A DNA stretch of 64,000 nt from Paraburkholderia kururiensis (GTDB lineage Bacteria; Pseudomonadota; Gammaproteobacteria; Burkholderiales; Burkholderiaceae): NCBI RefSeq assembly GCF_034424375.1, contig NZ_CP139965.1:3906001-3970000 (forward strand). Reading direction: 5' to 3'. Numbering within the stretch: the stretch's first letter is position 1; every line of letters begins with the position of its first letter. The position numbers and the translations under genes are program-made. The notes under the pieces were generated by a model. It saw only the letters and a list, made by a program, of their open reading frames with translations, did no database searches and was not told the DNA's origin. This document shows positions 17,038 through 26,100 of the stretch, piece by piece.

Positions 17038-17235
17038 TCAGCCGCCCGCGACAGGGGTGACGACATCCAGCCGGTCGCCCGGCTGGAGCGCGCGCGCCGC
17101 ATGCTGGCCGCGCGCGACGAAATCGCCGTTCAACGCGACCGCGAACGGCGGACGCGCGCCGAATGCGGCCAGCGCATCGGCAACGGTTGCGCCGTCGGGC
17201 AACGAAAACGGCTTCTGGTTTACGTGTATTTCCAT
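17038..17235 (-). CDS. thiS: Sulfur carrier protein ThiS
   Basis: A 65-residue ubiquitin-fold protein ending in Gly-Gly (VVTPVAGG), the tail that is adenylated and converted to a thiocarboxylate for thiazole synthesis. The start MEIHVNQKPF and the VALNGDFV segment are typical. The gene lies between thiO and thiG, 42 bases from each. Confidence 0.95.
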   Translation of the reverse strand: MEIHVNQKPFSLPDGATVADALAAFGARPPFAVALNGDFVARGQHAARALQPGDRLDVVTPVAGG

Positions 17236-17277
17236 GGTTCGCGTTCTGTCGGTTCGCTCACGAGGACTCGATCGCGT

Positions 17278-18408
17278 TCAGACCGATACCTCGGCGTGCT
17301 CGAGATGAAAAAGACTGGACCAGCGCGCCTCGCTGCGCCACTGCGCAAATGCGTCGGCATTTGCGATGCGGCCGGTCAACAGCGTCTGCGCGAAGCGTGC
17401 CGCGGAGTCGGCCACTTCCGGCGCGATCATGTAGCCGTGCCGATACAGGCCGTTGACGCGCAAGGTGCGTGCGCCGTCCCAGACGAGCGCGGGCCGGTGG
17501 TCGGGCAAGGTCGGCCGGCATTGCGAGTTCAGTTCGAGAATGCGCGCCTCCCCAAAGGCGGGATGCACCGAAAACGCCGCGCTCAGCAGCTCCAGCGCGG
17601 AGCGCACGCTGACGGGCGACATGTCTTCGCCTTCGATCTCCGTTGCGCCGATCACATAGACGTCGTCCTGCTTGGGCGCGACATAGAGCGGATAGCGCGG
17701 ATGCAGCAACCGCACAGGGCGCGTCAGCGCAATGCCCGGCGCGTGCACGCGCGCCACCTCGCCGCGAATGCCGCGCAGCGTGGGCCAGACCGGCTTGCCG
17801 CCCAACCCGCGGCAGTCGATCACGACACGTGCGTCGGGATACGCCGTGCCCTCGACCGCACTGTTCCAATGCGTATCGACCTTACGCTGGGCGAGCCCGG
17901 CCGCGAGTGCACGCAAGGCCTGGCGGTTGTCGAGCTGACCTTCGTTGGGCAGCAGCCATCCTTTGGCGAACCGGCCAGCCAGCGCTGGCTCGGCGTCGCC
18001 TACCTCGGTGCCCGCGAGCGACACGAACCCACCGTCGACCAGGCCCGCCGGCGCATTGGCGCGCACGCGCCGTTCGAACAGCGGCGCTTCGGCGCGGTCG
18101 GCGTGATGCCAGACGACGAGCGTGCCGTTGCGCTGAAAGAAGACGGGTTCGGGCAGTTGAGCCAGGATGCGCGGCCAGCTTTCCAGCGACGCCACGCCGA
18201 GTTCGGTGATGAGCAGTTCAGCCACGGCGGCCTCGGCAAGCGGCGCGAGCATGGCCGCGGCCACCCACGCGGCCGAGCTGCTGCCGTCGGCGTCGCCGCG
18301 ATCGTAAAGCGCCACGCGATGTCCCGCGCCGGCAAGCTGCCACGCGACGAGGCGGCCACAGAGCCCGCCGCCGACCACGGCGAAATCCGGTCGGACAGCG
18401 GCGCTCAT
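17278..18408 (-). CDS. thiO: Glycine oxidase ThiO
   Basis: A FAD-dependent oxidase that converts glycine to dehydroglycine for thiazole synthesis, the aerobic alternative to ThiH. The 376-residue DAO-family protein has an N-terminal Rossmann motif (VVGGGLCGRLVAW) and the C-terminal flavin-binding NGLYRHGYMIAPEV. ATG 18408 has GGAG seven bases upstream (TTGGAGCGCGCTC). The frame is open further upstream but lacks similarity. First gene after the TPP riboswitch. Confidence 0.94.
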   Translation of the reverse strand: MSAAVRPDFAVVGGGLCGRLVAWQLAGAGHRVALYDRGDADGSSSAAWVAAAMLAPLAEAAVAELLITELGVASLESWPRILAQLPEPVFFQRNGTLVVWHHADRAEAPLFERRVRANAPAGLVDGGFVSLAGTEVGDAEPALAGRFAKGWLLPNEGQLDNRQALRALAAGLAQRKVDTHWNSAVEGTAYPDARVVIDCRGLGGKPVWPTLRGIRGEVARVHAPGIALTRPVRLLHPRYPLYVAPKQDDVYVIGATEIEGEDMSPVSVRSALELLSAAFSVHPAFGEARILELNSQCRPTLPDHRPALVWDGARTLRVNGLYRHGYMIAPEVADSAARFAQTLLTGRIANADAFAQWRSEARWSSLFHLEHAEVSV

Positions 18409-18642
18409 GAGCGCGCTCCAAACGACCCGCGTTGCGTGACCATACGCGCGGCAGCGCGACGAACGCGCCGGTGAAAGCAAAGAACTGGAGAATGAGCGGT
18501 CATCGTATCCTTTCCGTACGGCAGGCTGCACACGTACACAAGGACGAAACCGGCTGGCGAGGCCGGCCGGACACGCTCCGATGCAATGAAGGAGCGCCGC
18601 CCGGCGGGAGACTGGACGCATGGGCATCCAGCGGGACTTTCC
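18409..18642 (-). promoter_or_regulatory. Long leader between TPP aptamer and thiO
   Basis: About 234 transcribed bases separate the aptamer from the thiO ATG. Several GC-rich hairpins are possible, for example CGCTCC/GGAGCG, but none is followed by a T-run. The switch mechanism, whether Rho-dependent or translational, therefore cannot be read from sequence. No small gene is evident. Confidence 0.5.
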
Positions 18643-18743
18643 CGAAACTTCCCGCGCCGGTATTACCCGGATCGGGTGCGAAGGGTCTCTCTCAGCCTCG
18701 CCGCCGCGTGCTGCCGGCCGGCGCGAAGCACCCCTGTTTCGTC
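18643..18743 (-). promoter_or_regulatory. TPP riboswitch (THI element)
   Basis: Read on the minus strand, the leader contains the conserved CTGAGAGAGACCC block, then GCACCCGATCCGGGTAAT and ACCGGCG, which matches the THI-box consensus (CUGAGA ... ACCC ... CCUGAUC ... GGUAAU ... CCxGCG). A closing stem is visible: CGAAAC (18741-18736) pairs with GTTTCG (18648-18643). Thiamine pyrophosphate binding should shut down thiO-thiS-thiG-thiE. The start coincides with the transcription start predicted from the promoter just upstream. Confidence 0.93.
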
Positions 18744-18750
18744 AGCGGCC

Positions 18751-18780
18751 ATTAGACCATAAAAGCCAGAGCCGCCGCAA
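18751..18780 (-). promoter_or_regulatory. Promoter of the thiOSGE operon
   Basis: TTGCGG (-35, 18780-18775), an 18-base spacer and TCTAAT (-10, 18756-18751) on the minus strand. The expected start, about seven bases downstream, is at about 18744, exactly where the riboswitch closing stem begins. That fit supports the call although the -35 match is moderate. Confidence 0.6.
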
Positions 18781-18997
18781 ACGAGGCAGGGCGCCGCAGG
18801 ACGCGCGGCAGGGCCGCCGAATATGGAGCTGGGGGCGGGCTCTGGCACAATGCCGTGGACCCGATTAAGGCGTGTTTAAGCGGTGCCGGCCAAAATCCGC
18901 CCAGTCGCCGCGGCGGGAAATGCCCTCACCGCCCGCGCCCGTCAGGATCTGCAAACCCGCCGTTGGGCCGGCATCTCAATCCGATATCAGGAAGCTC

Positions 18998-20746
18998 ATG
19001 ACCAATCCCACCTCCAGCCCTACGTCCAGCCAGACCGACCGCGTCTCGGCGTGGAGCCTCATCAAGCCCTACTGGGTGTCCGAGGAACGCAAGATCGCCT
19101 GGGGTCTGCTGATCGCGATCATCATGATGAACCTGATGCTCGTGGGCATCAACGCATGGCTGAACAACTGGAACCGCGACTTCTATAACGCGCTGCAAAG
19201 CAAGAACGTGCATGAATTCCCGCACCTGATGCTGATCTTCACCGGCCTTGCGTTCGCGTTCATCATCATCGCGGTGTACACGCGTTATCTGCGCCAGATG
19301 CTCGGCTTTCGCTGGCGCCAATGGCTCACCACGAAGTATCTGCAAGAGTGGCTGGGCGAAGGCACGTTCTACCGCATCGAGCGTGATCGCCTCACCGACA
19401 ACCCCGACCAGCGGATCGCCGTCGACCTCGATTCGTTCGCGACCACGACGCTTGCGCTCACCCTCGATCTGATCTCCACCATCGCCACCCTCGTGTGGTT
19501 CTCGATCGTGCTCTGGAGCACCGCGGGCGCACTGACCGTGATGCTGGGCGGCACACCGGTGCAGATTCCCGGTTACATGCTGTGGGCCGCGATCGGGTAC
19601 GCCGTCGTGGGCTCGATCCTCACGCACAAGGTCGGGCATCCGCTGGTGTCGATCAACTACCAGCAACAGCGCGTTGAAGCCGACTTCCGTTTCGGCCTGA
19701 TCCGCCTGCGCGAGAACGCGGAGCAGATCGCCTTCTACGACGGCATGCGCACCGAAGAAGCCGGTGCGAAGGACCTCTTCAGCCGCATTCGCGACAACTG
19801 GTGGCGCGTGATGAAGTACACGAAGCGGTATTACTTCGTCGTCAACTTCTATGGGCAGATCGCAAACATCTTCCCGATTGTCGTGGCGTCACCGCGCTAC
19901 TTCGCGGGCGCAATCAGCTTCGGCACATTGATGCAGATTGCCGGCGCCTTCGGCTCCGTGAGCGACTCGCTGTCGTGGTTCGTCAACAGTTACGGCACCC
20001 TGGTCGAGTGGCGCGCCACCGTCAACCGTCTTCGCGAATTCAAGCGCGTGATGCACCAGCCGCATCTCAAGGAATCCGTATCGCCTGCCACCGAGCATGG
20101 CGGCATCAATCTCCATTACGTCGACGAAAGTCAGCTCGTCACACGCGGCCTCACGCTCGCGCTGCCCAACGGCGAAACACTCGCGCACGTGCGCGACGTC
20201 GCCATCAAACCCGCTTCGCGCTGGCTCGTGCGCGGTCCGTCCGGCTCCGGCAAGAGCACGCTGCTGCGCGCGCTGGCGGGCCTCTGGCCGTTCGGCAGCG
20301 GCTCGATCGACGCGCCCGTGGGCGCACGCATGATGTTCATTCCGCAGCAGAGCTATCTGCCCATCGGCACGCTGAAGGCGGCGCTCGCCTATCCCGCCAC
20401 GAGCGACACTTTCAGCGACGACGACTGCCGCGAAGCACTGCGCCTGTGCCGGCTGGAAGACTATGTGGACCGGCTGCACGAATCGGCGCACTGGACACGC
20501 GTGCTCTCGCCCGGCGAACAACAGCGGCTTGCGGCGGCGCGCGTGCTGCTGCACAAGCCCGATTACGTGTTCCTCGACGAAGCGACGAGCGCGCTCGACA
20601 CCGAAAACGAAGCACACGTGTATCGGGTGATGAACGAGCGGCTGCCGAATGCAGCGATCGTGAGCGTGGCACACCGCGAATCGCTGGCGCAATTCCACGA
20701 CGAGACGCTCATCATCGAACGTGCGCTGGAGCAGGCGGCCGCGTAA
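18998..20746 (+). CDS. ABC half-transporter of the SbmA/YddA type (fused permease-ATPase)
   Basis: The 582-residue protein has an N-terminal membrane domain of the ABC_membrane_2 / SbmA-BacA type (about residues 20-330, with RDFYNALQSKN and the FRWRQWLTTKYLQEWL segment) and a C-terminal ATPase: Walker A GPSGSGKST at about 412, signature LSPGEQQR at about 504, Walker B VFLDEATSALD. It should dimerise. Relatives import peptides or export small molecules; the substrate here is unknown. ATG 18998 was chosen because AGGA stands six bases upstream; an open frame extends to 18872. Divergent from the thi operon. Confidence 0.9.
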   Translation: MTNPTSSPTSSQTDRVSAWSLIKPYWVSEERKIAWGLLIAIIMMNLMLVGINAWLNNWNRDFYNALQSKNVHEFPHLMLIFTGLAFAFIIIAVYTRYLRQMLGFRWRQWLTTKYLQEWLGEGTFYRIERDRLTDNPDQRIAVDLDSFATTTLALTLDLISTIATLVWFSIVLWSTAGALTVMLGGTPVQIPGYMLWAAIGYAVVGSILTHKVGHPLVSINYQQQRVEADFRFGLIRLRENAEQIAFYDGMRTEEAGAKDLFSRIRDNWWRVMKYTKRYYFVVNFYGQIANIFPIVVASPRYFAGAISFGTLMQIAGAFGSVSDSLSWFVNSYGTLVEWRATVNRLREFKRVMHQPHLKESVSPATEHGGINLHYVDESQLVTRGLTLALPNGETLAHVRDVAIKPASRWLVRGPSGSGKSTLLRALAGLWPFGSGSIDAPVGARMMFIPQQSYLPIGTLKAALAYPATSDTFSDDDCREALRLCRLEDYVDRLHESAHWTRVLSPGEQQRLAAARVLLHKPDYVFLDEATSALDTENEAHVYRVMNERLPNAAIVSVAHRESLAQFHDETLIIERALEQAAA

Positions 20747-20761
20747 GCGCGGCCCTGCCGC

Positions 20762-21316
20762 TCACCCCACCGCCACGCTCGCCAGCGCCTGATACCTCGC
20801 CCCTTGCCGCGCGAGCGTGCTCGAATACAGCACCAGCGATTCGAAGCGCGCGAACGGCGGCAGGCGGGTGTCGGCGGGAATCGTCGCGGCTCGCGTGCCG
20901 CGGGCGAAGCGCGCGAGCGTGATGTGCGGCCGGAAGGCTCGGGTGTCGACAGGCAAGCCCAGTTCGATCATCAGCGAACGCACGCGCCAGTCGAGCGCCA
21001 CGAAGTCGTCGGACATTGCCAGCGTGGCCACCAGCAATCGCGGATGCGCCACGCCCGGCCAGCACTCGATGCGCTCGAACGCGGCCAGCCCGAGCGGCAC
21101 GGCGCGCGCGTGCAGCGCGGCAGCGAGCGCCTCGGCCACGTCGGCCTGAAGTGCGCCGATGAACGTCACCGTGAGATGCAGTTGCTCATGGGGCACGCGG
21201 CGCGCGTCCGACGGCACGGGCACAGCGGCCAGCGCATCCCGCGTGGCCGCATCCGGCGCGAGCGCGATGAAGCAGCGTTGCCATCCTTCGGTGGCGCGGG
21301 TGTCGTGATCGAGCAT
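20762..21316 (-). CDS. thpR: RNA 2',3'-cyclic phosphodiesterase / 2'-5' RNA ligase family
   Basis: A 184-residue 2H phosphoesterase. Both catalytic HxTx motifs are present: HLTV at 47-50 and HITL at 131-134. Family members open 2',3'-cyclic phosphates in RNA and can ligate tRNA halves in vitro; the physiological role is unclear. Convergent with the ABC transporter, with only 15 bases between the two stops. Confidence 0.92.
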   Translation of the reverse strand: MLDHDTRATEGWQRCFIALAPDAATRDALAAVPVPSDARRVPHEQLHLTVTFIGALQADVAEALAAALHARAVPLGLAAFERIECWPGVAHPRLLVATLAMSDDFVALDWRVRSLMIELGLPVDTRAFRPHITLARFARGTRAATIPADTRLPPFARFESLVLYSSTLARQGARYQALASVAVG

Positions 21317-21410
21317 TGTCGGTGACCGGCTGTCCGTACACAGCGTGATCTTAGCCGTAACGTCGTGTACGAGCCTTGCGCCGAAAGACGGCCATCAGCG
21401 GAAGACGACA

Positions 21411-21446
21411 AACAAAAAAACCGGGCCGCCCTTTCGGGCGCCCGGC
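21411..21446 (-). terminator. Rho-independent terminator of gltBD
   Basis: A GC-rich hairpin (CCGGGC-CGCCC arm against CGGGCG-CCCGG, loop TTT) is followed on the minus strand by a T-rich run (AAACAAAAAAA on the plus strand at 21410-21420). It lies about 100 bases past the gltD stop. Confidence 0.85.
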
Positions 21447-21549
21447 TCTTTCGTTACGGCACTGTCGTCTCCACCTGGTCCTGCGAATCTCCTCTCGCAG
21501 TCTGTTCGCGAGGCGCCCGCACGAGGCCGGCGCCCGTGGGTGCAGAGGC

Positions 21550-23016
21550 TTATCGCGGCAGGCTGGAGCTGCCCATCAGGTAGGCGTCTACCGAGCGCGC
21601 GCACTGCCGGCCTTCGCGAATGGCCCACACGACGAGCGACTGCCCGCGCCGCATGTCGCCTGCGGTGAACACCTTGTCCACCGACGTGTAGTACGACTTG
21701 TCGCCCTCGGTCGTTGCACGCACGTTGCCGCGCGGGTCCTTGTCCACGCCGAACGCTTCGAGCACGGGCGACACCGGCTGCGTGAAGCCCATCGCGAGCA
21801 GCACGAGGTCGGCCTTCATCTCGAACTCGGAGCCCGGCACTTCCTGCATCTTGCCGTCCTTCCATTCCACGCGCGCGGCAATCAGCTTTTCGACCTTGCC
21901 GTTCTTGCCTTCGAAGCGCTTGGTCGCCACCGACCAGTCGCGCTCGCAGCCCTCCTCGTGCGACGACGACGTGCGCAGCTTGACCGGCCAGTACGGCCAC
22001 ACGAGCGGCTTGTTTTCTTCTTCCGGCGGTTGCGGCAACAGTTCGAACTGCGTCACGCTCTTCGCGCCGTGACGGTTCGACGTGCCCACACAGTCCGAGC
22101 CCGTATCGCCACCACCAATCACCACGACGTGCTTGCCCTTCGCGAGCAGCTGGTCGGCCACCTTGTCGCCGGCATTGACCTTGTTCTGCTGCGGCAAGAA
22201 CTCCATCGCGAAATGAATGCCCGCAAGCTCGCGGCCCGGCACCGGCAGATCACGCGGCGTTTCCGAACCGCCAGCCAGCACGACGGCGTCGAACTGTTCC
22301 TTGAGGTCATCGGGCGAGAGCGTTTCTTTCGCCGTGTTGCTGATGTAGGCCGGCAGCGCGTCTTTGCCGATAAACACGTTGGTGCGGAACGTCACGCCTT
22401 CGGCTTCCATCTGACGCATGCGGCGATCGATCAGCCACTTCTCCAGCTTGAAGTCGGGGATGCCGTAGCGCAGCAGGCCGCCGATGCGGTCGTTCTTCTC
22501 GAACACGGTCACGTCGTGGCCCGCGCGCGCCAGTTGCTGTGCGGCAGCGAGACCCGCGGGGCCCGAACCCACCACGGCCACCTTCTTGCCGGTCTTGTGT
22601 TTCGGCGGCTGCGGTGCCACCCAGCCCTCGGTCCAGGCCTTGTCGATGATCGCGTGCTCGATCGACTTGATGCCGACCGGGTCGTTGTTGATGCCGAGCG
22701 TGCACGCCGCTTCGCAGGGCGCCGGGCAGATGCGGCCCGTGAACTCCGGGAAGTTGTTCGTGGAATGGAGCACTTCGATCGCGCTCTTCCAGTCCTGGCG
22801 GAACACCAGGTCGTTGAAGTCCGGAATGATGTTGTTGACCGGGCAGCCGTTGTTGCAGAACGGAATGCCGCAATCCATGCAGCGCGCGCCCTGGACCTTC
22901 GCGTCCTCGTCGGTGAGGGCCGCGACAAATTCCTTGTAGTGCTTCACCCGCGTGAGCGGTGCTTCGTACGCCTCGTGGCGGCGTTCGAATTCGAGAAAAC
23001 CGGTTGCCTTACCCAT
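21550..23016 (-). CDS. gltD: Glutamate synthase (NADPH), small subunit
   Basis: Delivers electrons from NADPH through FAD to the large subunit for making two glutamates from glutamine and 2-oxoglutarate. The 488 residues hold N-terminal cysteine motifs for [4Fe-4S] clusters (RCMDCGIPFC and GRICPAPCEAAC), an FAD Rossmann motif VVGSGPAGLAAA, and an NADPH motif VIGGGDTGSDC. C-terminal FTAGDMRRGQSLVVWA contacts FAD. Lies 105 bases downstream of gltB. Confidence 0.97.
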   Translation of the reverse strand: MGKATGFLEFERRHEAYEAPLTRVKHYKEFVAALTDEDAKVQGARCMDCGIPFCNNGCPVNNIIPDFNDLVFRQDWKSAIEVLHSTNNFPEFTGRICPAPCEAACTLGINNDPVGIKSIEHAIIDKAWTEGWVAPQPPKHKTGKKVAVVGSGPAGLAAAQQLARAGHDVTVFEKNDRIGGLLRYGIPDFKLEKWLIDRRMRQMEAEGVTFRTNVFIGKDALPAYISNTAKETLSPDDLKEQFDAVVLAGGSETPRDLPVPGRELAGIHFAMEFLPQQNKVNAGDKVADQLLAKGKHVVVIGGGDTGSDCVGTSNRHGAKSVTQFELLPQPPEEENKPLVWPYWPVKLRTSSSHEEGCERDWSVATKRFEGKNGKVEKLIAARVEWKDGKMQEVPGSEFEMKADLVLLAMGFTQPVSPVLEAFGVDKDPRGNVRATTEGDKSYYTSVDKVFTAGDMRRGQSLVVWAIREGRQCARSVDAYLMGSSSLPR

Positions 23017-23121
23017 GTGGCTCTCGTCTGTCCATGTATTCGGTGGGGGATCGGCGTGGGCCGCGCGCGCTTTCGCGCACGGCTCACGCCTCGTCGATCG
23101 TGTCGGGCTGACGCTGCGAAG

Positions 23122-26100
23122 TTATGCGGCGAGAACTTCCTTGCTCGCCTTCTTCGCGCCGATCTCGCCCAGCGCGCGCCGGTATTCGGTCGGGAATACC
23201 TTCACGAACTGGCGCCGCGCCGCGTCCCAGTTTTCCAGCAGCGCCTTCGCTCGCGGCGAGCCGGTGAACTGGAAGTGACGCTCGATCAGGCCCTTGAGCA
23301 GCGCCTCGTCCGTCTGGCCCGCGTGCCACAGCGCACGGTCCACGGTGTGCTCCTGCTCGGCCTGCTGCAGCACCGGTTCGAGCGCGACCATCGACTTGTT
23401 GCACTTCGGCGCGAAGGTGCCTTCCGGGTCGTAGACGTAGGCCACGCCGCCCGACATGCCGGCCGCGAAGTTACGGCCCGTCTCGCCCAGCACCACCACC
23501 GTGCCGCCCGTCATGTACTCGCAGCCGTGGTCGCCCGTGCCTTCCACCACCGCCGTGGCGCCGGAGTTACGCACGCAGAAGCGCTCGCCGGCCACGCCGC
23601 GGAAGAACGCTTCGCCTTCCAGCGCGCCGTACATCACCGTGTTGCCGCAGATGATGTTTTCTTCCGACTTGCCGCGGAAGTCGTTGGTCGGGCGGATGAT
23701 GATGCGTCCGCCGGAAAGCCCCTTGCCGACGTAGTCGTTGCCATCGCCGACGAGGTCGAGCGTGATGCCCTTCGCGAGGAACGCGCCGAAGCTCTGGCCC
23801 GCCGTACCCTTCAGCTGGATGTGGATGGCGTCGTCGGACAGGCCGTCGTGGCCGTACTTCTTCGCCACCACGCCCGAGAGCATGGCGCCTACCGTCCGGT
23901 TCACGTTGCGCACCGGCTGGATGAACGAGACGTGCTCGCCACGCTCGATAGCGGCCTTCGCCTTCTCGATCAGCGTGTGGTCGAGCGCGCGGTCGAGGCC
24001 GTGGTCCTGCGACTCCAGATGGCGGCGTGCCACGTCTTCCGGCACGGCCGGCTGATAGAACACGTTCGTGAAGTCGAGTCCCTTCGCCTTCCAGTGCTCG
24101 ATGCCCTTCTTCATGTCGAGCAGATCCGCGCGGCCGATCAGGTCGTCGAACTTGCGGATGCCGAGCTGCGCCATGATTTCGCGCACTTCCTCGGCCACGA
24201 AGAAGAAGTAGTTCACCACGTGCTCGGGCTGCCCCTGGAACTTCGCGCGCAGCACCGGATCCTGCGTCGCCACGCCCACCGGGCAGGTGTTCAGGTGGCA
24301 CTTGCGCATCATGATGCAGCCTTCCACGACGAGCGGCGCCGTCGCGAAGCCGAACTCGTCGGCGCCCAGCAGCGCGCCGATCACCACGTCGCGGCCCGTC
24401 TTCATCTGGCCGTCGGCCTGCACGCGGATGCGGCCGCGCAGGCGGTTCAGCACGAGCGTCTGCTGCGTTTCGGCAAGGCCCAATTCCCACGGCGTGCCGG
24501 CGTGCTTGATGGACGAGAGCGGCGATGCGCCCGTGCCGCCGTCATGGCCCGCGATCACGACGTGATCGGACTTCGCCTTGGCGACGCCCGCCGCCACCGT
24601 GCCGACACCGCTTTCCGACACCAGCTTGACGGAAATGCTGGCCGACGGATTCACGTTCTTGAGGTCGTGAATCAGTTGCGCCAGGTCTTCGATCGAGTAG
24701 ATGTCGTGGTGCGGCGGCGGCGAAATGAGACCGACGCCCGGCACCGAGTAACGCAGCTTGCCGATGTACTCGGACACCTTGTGCCCCGGCAACTGGCCGC
24801 CTTCGCCGGGCTTCGCGCCCTGCGCCATCTTGATCTGGATCTGGTCCGCCGAGACGAGGTACTCGGCCGTCACACCGAAGCGGCCGGACGCCACCTGCTT
24901 GATCTTCGAGCGCAGCGAGTCGCCGTCCTTGAGCGGAATGTCCCGTACGATTTCCTTGCCGATCACCGAAGCCAGCGTGTCGCCGTTCTTGATCGGAATG
25001 CCGCGCAGTTCGTTGCGATAGCGGTTTTCGTCCTCGCCGCCTTCGCCCGTGTTCGACTTGCCGCCAATGCGGTTCATCGCGATGGCGAGCGTGGCGTGCG
25101 CTTCGGTGCTGATCGAACCGAGCGACATCGCGCCGGTCGCAAAGCGCTTCACGATCTCCTTCGCGGGCTCCACTTCGTCGAGCGAAATGGCGCGCGCCGG
25201 ATGCACCTTGAACTCGAACAGGCCGCGGAACGTCATGTGACGGCGCGTCTGGTCGTTGATCAGGTTCGCGTACTCCTTGTACGTCTGGTAGGAGTTGCTG
25301 CGCGTGGAGTGCTGGAGCTTAGCGATGGCGTCCGGCGTCCACATGTGGTCTTCGCCGCGCACGCGGTACGCGTACTCGCCGCCCGCGTCGAGCATGTTGG
25401 CGAGCACCTGGTTTTCGCCGAACGCGTCGCGGTGCAGGCGAATGGCTTCTTCGGCCACTTCGAAGAGGCCGATGCCGCTCACCTTCGACGCCGTGCCCTT
25501 GAAGTACTTCTGCACGAGGTCTTCGGCAAGGCCGACCGCTTCGAAAATCTGCGCACCCGTGTACGACATGTACGTCGAGATGCCCATCTTCGACATGACC
25601 TTCTGCAGGCCCTTGCCGACCGCCTTCGTGAAGTTGTAGACCGCCTTCTCCGGCGACAGGTCGCCCTTGAAGCCCGAAGCGAGCTGCGCGAGCGTTTCCA
25701 TCGCGAGGTACGGATGCACGGCTTCCGCGCCGTAGCCGGCGAGCAGCGCGAAGTGGTGCACTTCACGCGCCGAGCCCGTTTCGACCACGAGACCCGTACT
25801 CGTGCGCAGGCCTTGCTGCACGAGGTGCGTATGGATGGCCGAGGTAGCGAGCAGCGCCGGAATGGCGACGTTGTCGCGGTCCGTCTTGCGGTCGGACACG
25901 ATCAGGATGTTGTAGCCCGAGCGCACCGCGTCCACGGCTTCGGCGCACAGCGAAGCAAGACGCGCCTCGATGCCTTCCTTGCCCCACGAAACCGGATAGC
26001 AGATGTTCAGTTCGTACGAGCTGAACTTGCCGCCGGTGTACTGATCGATGGCGCGGATCTTCGCGATGTCCTTGAAGTCGAGCACAGGCTGCGAGACTTC

